Shown here in pieces: positions 5,524 through 9,364 of a DNA stretch of 9,364 bases. The stretch's first letter is position 1, and each line of letters opens with the position of its first letter. Under the pieces are notes generated by a model. The model was not told the DNA's origin and ran no database searches. It saw only the letters and a program-made list of their open reading frames with translations. Origin of the DNA: Chloroflexi bacterium RBG_16_70_13 (GTDB lineage: Bacteria > Chloroflexota > Limnocylindria > Limnocylindrales > CSP1-4); contig MGOD01000043.1 of the NCBI GenBank assembly GCA_001795245.1, positions 37,124-46,487 of the forward strand. Reading direction: 5' to 3'. A program made the position numbers and the translations under genes.

Positions 5524-7227
5524 CTACGGCAGCTGGGTGATCCGCCCGAGCGCGGAGGGCGCCACGGGACCCGGCTGGGCCAGGAAGTACTTCTCGACGG
5601 CGTCGAGGTCGACGTCGCCGCCGAGGCGGTTGGTCCCCTGCTTCAGGACGAGGAAGTTGTCGCCGCCATCGGCCAGGAAGCTGTTGACGGTGACCCGGTA
5701 GGACGCTCCCGGGTCGATGACGACGCCGCTCAGCATGATCGACGCCGGATCCACCTTGGCGCATGCCCCGCCGCTCAGGCTCCAGGCGTAGCTGACGCTC
5801 GACGAGACCTGGAGGATCCGGTTCGAGGTCTGTCCGCAGCCGACGAACTGCTGCTCGAGGAGAGTGTCGATCTGCGCGCCGGTCAGGGTCAGCGTGACGA
5901 GGCTGTTCCCGAAGGGCTGGACCGTGAAGATCTCGCTGTAGGTGACGACCCCGTCACCCTCGCCGCCTGGGCTGCTGGCATACGTCAGATCGGCCCGGAT
6001 CCCGCCCGGGTTCATGAACGCCATGACGGCATCGCCGAAGCCGGGATCCTGCGTCACGAACCACTGGGAATCGGCGATGAAGTCTCCCAGCGCGGACTCG
6101 CCGGCCGCGTTCGCGGTCCGGGTGATGTCGGCGGTGATGTGACCGACGACGCGGTTGGCCAGCGGCGCCGAGAGGGTCTTGTACTTGGCGATGAGGGCCG
6201 TCTCACCGGCATTCGCCGCCACGTCGCGGGTCACGATGCGATTGTCGATCGAGATCGAGACGGGCTCGCCGGTCGATCGGTCGATGGCCAGGTCGATGTC
6301 GGTGACGAGTCGGCCGAAGGAGCTCCCACTCGAGACCGGCCGGCCGTCAATGATGCAGTTGTAGGCCTGGTGGGTGTGGCCGCTGATGAAGAGATCGACC
6401 TCGTGGTCGGTCCGGCTGACGATGTCGACGATCGCGCCAGACGGGCCGCTGCAGCCGTTGACGTCGGTGCCGGCGAAGCCGCCCTCGTGGATGAGGACGA
6501 CGACCGTCTCGATGCCCTTCTTCCTGAGCTCGGGCAGGAGCGCGTTGACCGCGTCGGCCTCGTCCTGGAAGACGACGCCGGCGACACCGGACGGGGTGAC
6601 GATCGTGGGCGTCGTACGGGTCACGATGCCGACGAGCGCGATCCGGGCGCCACCGAAGCTGAACAGCTTGTAGGCCGGGAAGATCGTCTTGCCGTTCTTC
6701 GCCCACTTGACGTTCGCGGCGAGGAAGCGGAAGTCGGCGCCGGCGAAGTCGTCGCCGTCGAGGCAGCCGTCGACAGGATGGCAGCCGCCCTCCTGCATCC
6801 GGATGAGCTCCGCGACCCCCTCGTCGAACTCGTGGTTGCCCACGGCGTTGACATCGAGGCCCAGCAGGTTCATGGCCTCGATCGTCGGCTCGTCGTGGAA
6901 CAGCGCCGAGAGGAGCGGGCTCGCCCCGATGAGGTCGCCCGCCGAGACGACGAGGGAGTTCTGGTTCGTCGCCTCGAGCGTCGCGACGTGCGTCGCGAGG
7001 TACTCGATGCCGCCGGCGTTCGCCGTCCCGATCCGGCCCGACGAACCCGAGGGGGGCTCGAGATTGCCGTGGAAGTCGTTCATCGCCAGGAGCTGGACGT
7101 CCACGATGCCGCTCGGCGCGGCGGTCACGATCGGCACGCCAAGGGCCGTGACGAGGAGGCCTGCCAGCACGACGAGGGACAACCCGCCTCTGCCCCGCGG
7201 CAGGCGCACTCGAGGTTCGATGATCAC
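5524..7227 (-). CDS. Secreted 5'-nucleotidase (classical metal site)
   Basis: Exported bifunctional metallophosphatase/5'-nucleotidase of 567 residues, predicted to dephosphorylate extracellular nucleotides to nucleosides plus phosphate. The N-terminus has a basic RVRLPRGRGG, a hydrophobic core and a VTAA|P cleavage site around residue 37. The catalytic domain has every standard motif: NDFHGNLEP (D51, H53), SAGDLIGASP (D98), GNHEFDEG (N131, H132, E133), LIHEGG (H247) and SGHTHQ (H284, H286). The substrate-binding domain shows MNPGGIRADL (405-414), VQPFGNSLV and LADGGDNF (518-525). Six cysteines (149, 155, 259, 291, 464, 489) could form three disulfides. GTG 7227 is chosen because GGAGGA lies eight bases upstream and the signal peptide follows at once; the longer open frame to 7386 adds Pro/Ser/Arg-rich sequence with no family character and runs into the next gene. 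It is a diverged paralog of the nucleotidase at 74-1792. No C-terminal anchor is visible, so it is probably released or periplasm-like in location. Confidence 0.94.
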   Translation of the reverse strand: MIIEPRVRLPRGRGGLSLVVLAGLLVTALGVPIVTAAPSGIVDVQLLAMNDFHGNLEPPSGSSGRIGTANAGGIEYLATHVATLEATNQNSLVVSAGDLIGASPLLSALFHDEPTIEAMNLLGLDVNAVGNHEFDEGVAELIRMQEGGCHPVDGCLDGDDFAGADFRFLAANVKWAKNGKTIFPAYKLFSFGGARIALVGIVTRTTPTIVTPSGVAGVVFQDEADAVNALLPELRKKGIETVVVLIHEGGFAGTDVNGCSGPSGAIVDIVSRTDHEVDLFISGHTHQAYNCIIDGRPVSSGSSFGRLVTDIDLAIDRSTGEPVSISIDNRIVTRDVAANAGETALIAKYKTLSAPLANRVVGHITADITRTANAAGESALGDFIADSQWFVTQDPGFGDAVMAFMNPGGIRADLTYASSPGGEGDGVVTYSEIFTVQPFGNSLVTLTLTGAQIDTLLEQQFVGCGQTSNRILQVSSSVSYAWSLSGGACAKVDPASIMLSGVVIDPGASYRVTVNSFLADGGDNFLVLKQGTNRLGGDVDLDAVEKYFLAQPGPVAPSALGRITQLP

Positions 7228-7235
7228 GTGCCGAT

Positions 7236-7241
7236 TCCTCC
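7236..7241 (-). promoter_or_regulatory. Shine-Dalgarno site setting a GTG start
   Basis: GGAGGA on the minus strand, eight bases before GTG 7227. No ATG lies at suitable spacing, so this site decides that the second nucleotidase begins with GTG. Confidence 0.8.
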
Positions 7242-7316
7242 AGATCGGGACGCAATCGACTGGGCCCAGGCGGGCATCAGGGTCGGGCGCTCCGGGATCG
7301 CGGGAGGCCCGAGAGT

Positions 7317-7348
7317 CACAGGATAGCCGCGCCGCGGACCCGAGTCGC
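7317..7348 (-). promoter_or_regulatory. Candidate promoter of the second 5'-nucleotidase
   Basis: On the minus strand TATCCT (7325-7320) matches four of six -10 consensus bases, with a poor -35 candidate GCGACT (7348-7343) 17 bases upstream. The surrounding GCTATCCTGTG (7327-7317) matches GCTATCGTGTG before the EEP gene at 10 of 11 positions. The -10 box to start-codon distance is also alike (93 and 91 bases). It lies in the 134-bp gap between the nucleotidase and the small gene at 7362-7688, where I see no other feature. Confidence 0.35.
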
Positions 7349-7361
7349 GGGCTGGCCGGCC

Positions 7362-7688
7362 CTATTCGCCCCGATGAACCTCCCATCGGGCGACGAGCCT
7401 CAGGAGCCGGTCGATGGCGTCGAGGAACGGCTCGGTGACGGCCTCGGGCAGGGCGTCACGAATGGAGTCCTTCGGCCCGAACGCCGCCCGGCCGGCGCGG
7501 GCAGCCGCCCGGAGGCCGGGAATCGGATCGTCGCGAAGGCGGTCCGGCAGCAGTGCGAGATGGCGGGCCCAGCGCTCCGAGCCGGCCTCGAGCGCGGCGG
7601 CCAGGAGCCGATCCGCAGCACGCGCGGCGATGAGCGCGGCGGCGTCGATGTCCGGGGTTTCGTGCCGGGCCGGGAGTCGAGTCGGCAT
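7362..7688 (-). CDS. Hypothetical 108-residue helical protein
   Basis: I do not recognise this protein. It has 108 residues, about 22 percent alanine and many arginines, with no signal peptide, membrane segment or cysteine. Residues 17-38, 57-70 and 76-105 look like amphipathic helices; the C-terminal part carries EPFLDAIDRLLRLVARWEVH. Coding is supported by strong G/C bias at third codon positions in this frame, an AGGAG (7692-7696) just three bases before ATG 7688, and a position 39 bp after the GH116 gene on the same strand, which suggests co-transcription. The short spacing of the ribosome site is a weak point. Competing plus-strand frames over the same bases are Arg/Ser-rich and look like antisense shadows. 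It could be a small cytoplasmic accessory protein; no function can be assigned. Confidence 0.68.
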   Translation of the reverse strand: MPTRLPARHETPDIDAAALIAARAADRLLAAALEAGSERWARHLALLPDRLRDDPIPGLRAAARAGRAAFGPKDSIRDALPEAVTEPFLDAIDRLLRLVARWEVHRGE

Positions 7689-7727
7689 CGGCTCCTGGCT
7701 CAGCGGCTCAGTCGGGCGGGCACGACC

Positions 7728-9364
7728 TCATCGTAGCGCCGTCACGGGCGGCCGCTCGCCGCTCCGGGCACGCGCCACCCGCTCGAGGGCCTCCTCGATT
7801 GCCCAGATCGCCAGGGGACGCATGTAGAGCGAGGCCCGGAAGTTGCCGTCCTCGTCGTAGGCCTCGGGTGTCCGGAACCAGAAGCCCCGCTCGTACGTGA
7901 CGCGGGCCGCGCCGCGGGCCGTCTGCCAGCCCTCGTCGACGAGGCCCCGGCCGATCATGAAGGCCGCGAGCGCGTAGGTCGTCCCGATCCAAACCTCCTG
8001 CGACTGCTCGCTCGAGCGGTCGACGCTGCCGTCCGGGCGGGTGCCGTTGACGGCGCCCATCTCCCCGTCGGCGAAGCCCCGGACGTTGTGCTCGAAGATC
8101 TCGCGGAGGGCCGATTCCACCCGCCACGGGGGCACGAGGTCGCCGAGGCCCAGGACGTCGAGGTACCACTGCCCGGCCAGCTGATCGGCCATCAGGCTGT
8201 CCGAGGTGGCCGTGCCGCCATCGTCGTAGCGATAGGCGCGTCCGTTCCACAGCCGCCGCTCGAAGCTCGCCGTGGCGGTTTCGAGGAGGTCGTCCCAGGC
8301 CGTCCTCCGCGTCGTGTCGCCGACCTCGGCGGCCCAGGCCGTCGCAACCCGGAGCGCGGCCAGCCAGAGACCCCCGCCGTAGGCCGACGGGCCGCTCATC
8401 GGCCACGTGTCGTAGGTCTGGTCGGGCCGGCCGTCATGCTCGGGCAGGCCGTCCCCGTCCGTGTCGAAGGCGCCGAGGTGGTCCATCGCCCGGACGACGG
8501 CCGGCCAGGCGTCACGGGGGGTCGGTCCTACGGTTCCGCGGCCGACCTCGAGCGCCCGATCCCGGGCCAGCTGCAGGACGAACTTGGGGTTGAGGTCCTT
8601 CCAGGTGTTGGGGTCCCGGAAGCGGTAGAGGTTCACCCGGGCAATCGGGTCCTCGGCCGGCCCGCCGAGGTCGTGCGGCAGCGCGTTGGCGACCTTCCGC
8701 CGGACCCGCTCGCCGGACGTTTCGACGGTCATTGGCGTCGGGTCGTCGAGCTCGACCGTCGTTGCGAAGGCCCGGCTGATCTGGAGCTCGAGATGGGGCC
8801 ACAGGCGGCTCAGCGCAAACGACGCGTAGAACAGGACGTCGAGGGTGTTGTAGAAGGGGTAGTCGAAGCATTCGATGAGGGCCAGCGTCGGCTCGAGGCC
8901 GCCGTCGGCGCCGCGGTCATCGGCGCCGCGGTCATCGGCGCCGCCGCCGTCGATCGCGCCACCGCCGCCTCGCCCGGTCACCTCGCGATCCGCCCACAGC
9001 GTGCCGCCGTCGACGAGGAAGTAGAGCTCGTTGAAGAGAGCCGCGACATACCACTCTGGCCGCGCCGGGTCATCGAGGAATGGCTCCTGCCAGTCCTCAA
9101 TGGCCGCCCGCCACTCGTCGAGGCGGGCGAGAGCGTGACAAGCGATCCGCCACGCCCCGTCGCCCGCGGCGCCCTGCTCGCGGGTGTAACGCCGAAGCCA
9201 GCGCCGGCCCGACCCGAACTCGGCGATCGGGATGTCCCAGGCGATCACGAAGCGGATCGTCCGCGTCTCGCCGGGGCCCAGCGTCACCCGGGCGGCGATC
9301 GCCCCGGCCTGCCCGCGGGCCTCGCGCGCGACCGCATCCTGGCCCGACGCCAGGCGTCTGTCGG
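7728..9364 (-). CDS. GH116 beta-glucosidase / GBA2-type glucosylceramidase (5' end outside the window)
   Basis: C-terminal 544 residues of a glycoside hydrolase family 116 enzyme, related to human non-lysosomal glucosylceramidase GBA2 and Thermoanaerobacterium TxGH116. It cleaves beta-glucosides by a retaining mechanism. The first visible part (RFVIAWDIP, then RRYTREQG) is the end of the N-terminal beta-sandwich domain; the rest is the (alpha/alpha)6 catalytic domain. Family landmarks in order: ALFNELYFLVDGGTLW; IECFDYPFYNTLDV, where the Glu codon 8871-8873 is the expected nucleophile; DGLPEHDGRPDQTYDTW, carrying the expected acid/base Asp (8421-8423 or 8409-8411); GPSAYGGGLWLAAL; QSQEVWIGTTYAL; and YMRPLAIWA near the end. 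The Glu-Asp spacing of 150-154 residues agrees with human E527/D677 and TxGH116 E441/D593. No stop occurs in frame from 9287 to the window edge, and GTG 9285-9287 lies inside a conserved stretch, so the gene continues beyond 9364. A repeat-bearing Gly/Asp loop precedes the nucleophile. Whether a signal peptide exists cannot be seen. Confidence 0.93.
   Translation of the reverse strand, partial: DRRLASGQDAVAREARGQAGAIAARVTLGPGETRTIRFVIAWDIPIAEFGSGRRWLRRYTREQGAAGDGAWRIACHALARLDEWRAAIEDWQEPFLDDPARPEWYVAALFNELYFLVDGGTLWADREVTGRGGGGAIDGGGADDRGADDRGADGGLEPTLALIECFDYPFYNTLDVLFYASFALSRLWPHLELQISRAFATTVELDDPTPMTVETSGERVRRKVANALPHDLGGPAEDPIARVNLYRFRDPNTWKDLNPKFVLQLARDRALEVGRGTVGPTPRDAWPAVVRAMDHLGAFDTDGDGLPEHDGRPDQTYDTWPMSGPSAYGGGLWLAALRVATAWAAEVGDTTRRTAWDDLLETATASFERRLWNGRAYRYDDGGTATSDSLMADQLAGQWYLDVLGLGDLVPPWRVESALREIFEHNVRGFADGEMGAVNGTRPDGSVDRSSEQSQEVWIGTTYALAAFMIGRGLVDEGWQTARGAARVTYERGFWFRTPEAYDEDGNFRASLYMRPLAIWAIEEALERVARARSGERPPVTALR
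8907..8944. repeat. 15-bp tandem repeat inside the GH116 gene
   Basis: The unit GGCGCCGCGGTCATC occurs twice (8907-8921 and 8922-8936), with the first eight bases of a third copy at 8937-8944. Because 15 is a multiple of three, it stays in frame and encodes a repeated ADDRG-type pentapeptide in the loop between GGTLWADREV and the nucleophile motif. The loop is otherwise Gly-rich and probably disordered. Confidence 0.85.

Noticed and set aside
5164..7326. A 720-residue open frame on the plus strand across the second nucleotidase
   Set aside because: It is antisense to a clear 5'-nucleotidase; its composition is extreme in Arg, Asp and Val, as expected for an antisense shadow, and no motif is recognisable.
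7374..7827. Plus-strand frames of 120 and 137 residues opposite the small hypothetical gene
   Set aside because: They are Arg/Ser/Gly-rich, extend into the conserved end of the GH116 gene, and lack the third-position bias seen in the minus frame.
9285..9287. GTG as the start of the GH116 protein
   Set aside because: The reading frame stays open to the window edge, the codon lies within the family's N-terminal domain, and the family's usual length requires several hundred more residues upstream.

Overview
The window is GC-rich with strong G/C preference at third codon positions. It holds seven protein-coding loci and no recognisable RNA gene, insertion sequence or CRISPR array. The gene content (secreted phosphoesterases, a compact UvrD-like helicase, a GBA2-type glycosidase) and the high GC suggest a free-living high-GC bacterium. 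Chloroflexota (Limnocylindria/Ellin6529-like) is my first guess and Actinomycetota the alternative, but this is inference without a database search.

Layout. At 18-1865 and on to 3122, two minus-strand genes form a likely operon transcribed from a promoter near 3213-3241. The first is a secreted endonuclease/exonuclease/phosphatase (EEP) family enzyme (1863-3122). The second is a secreted 5'-nucleotidase-family enzyme (74-1792), followed by a perfect 15-bp hairpin (18-51). At 3332-5446, two plus-strand genes sit 10 bp apart: a compact superfamily 1 (UvrD/Rep-type) DNA helicase, and a small membrane methyltransferase of the isoprenylcysteine/phospholipid methyltransferase type that is broken by a single-base frameshift near 5295-5320. 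A 12-bp hairpin (5466-5493) separates this pair from a convergent second 5'-nucleotidase (5524-7227, minus, GTG start). Further right, also on the minus strand, are a 108-residue protein of unknown function (7362-7688) and the C-terminal part of a GH116/GBA2-type beta-glucosidase or glucosylceramidase (7728 to beyond 9364), whose start lies outside the window.

How they fit together. Three of the seven loci encode exported phosphoesterases with signal peptides. The nuclease could release nucleotides from extracellular nucleic acid, and the nucleotidases could strip phosphate to give nucleosides plus phosphate, so the region looks like a phosphate/nucleoside scavenging neighbourhood. The two nucleotidases are diverged paralogs: the 5524-7227 copy keeps the textbook metal site, while the 74-1792 copy has altered metal-site motifs. 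The transcription units that begin with the EEP enzyme and with the second nucleotidase share an 11-base -10-like element (10 of 11 identical) at nearly the same distance from their start codons, hinting at common regulation. I did not find a convincing undescribed multi-gene system. The most useful leads are the variant metal site, the dockerin-like calcium loop in the EEP enzyme, the shared promoter element, and the frameshift.
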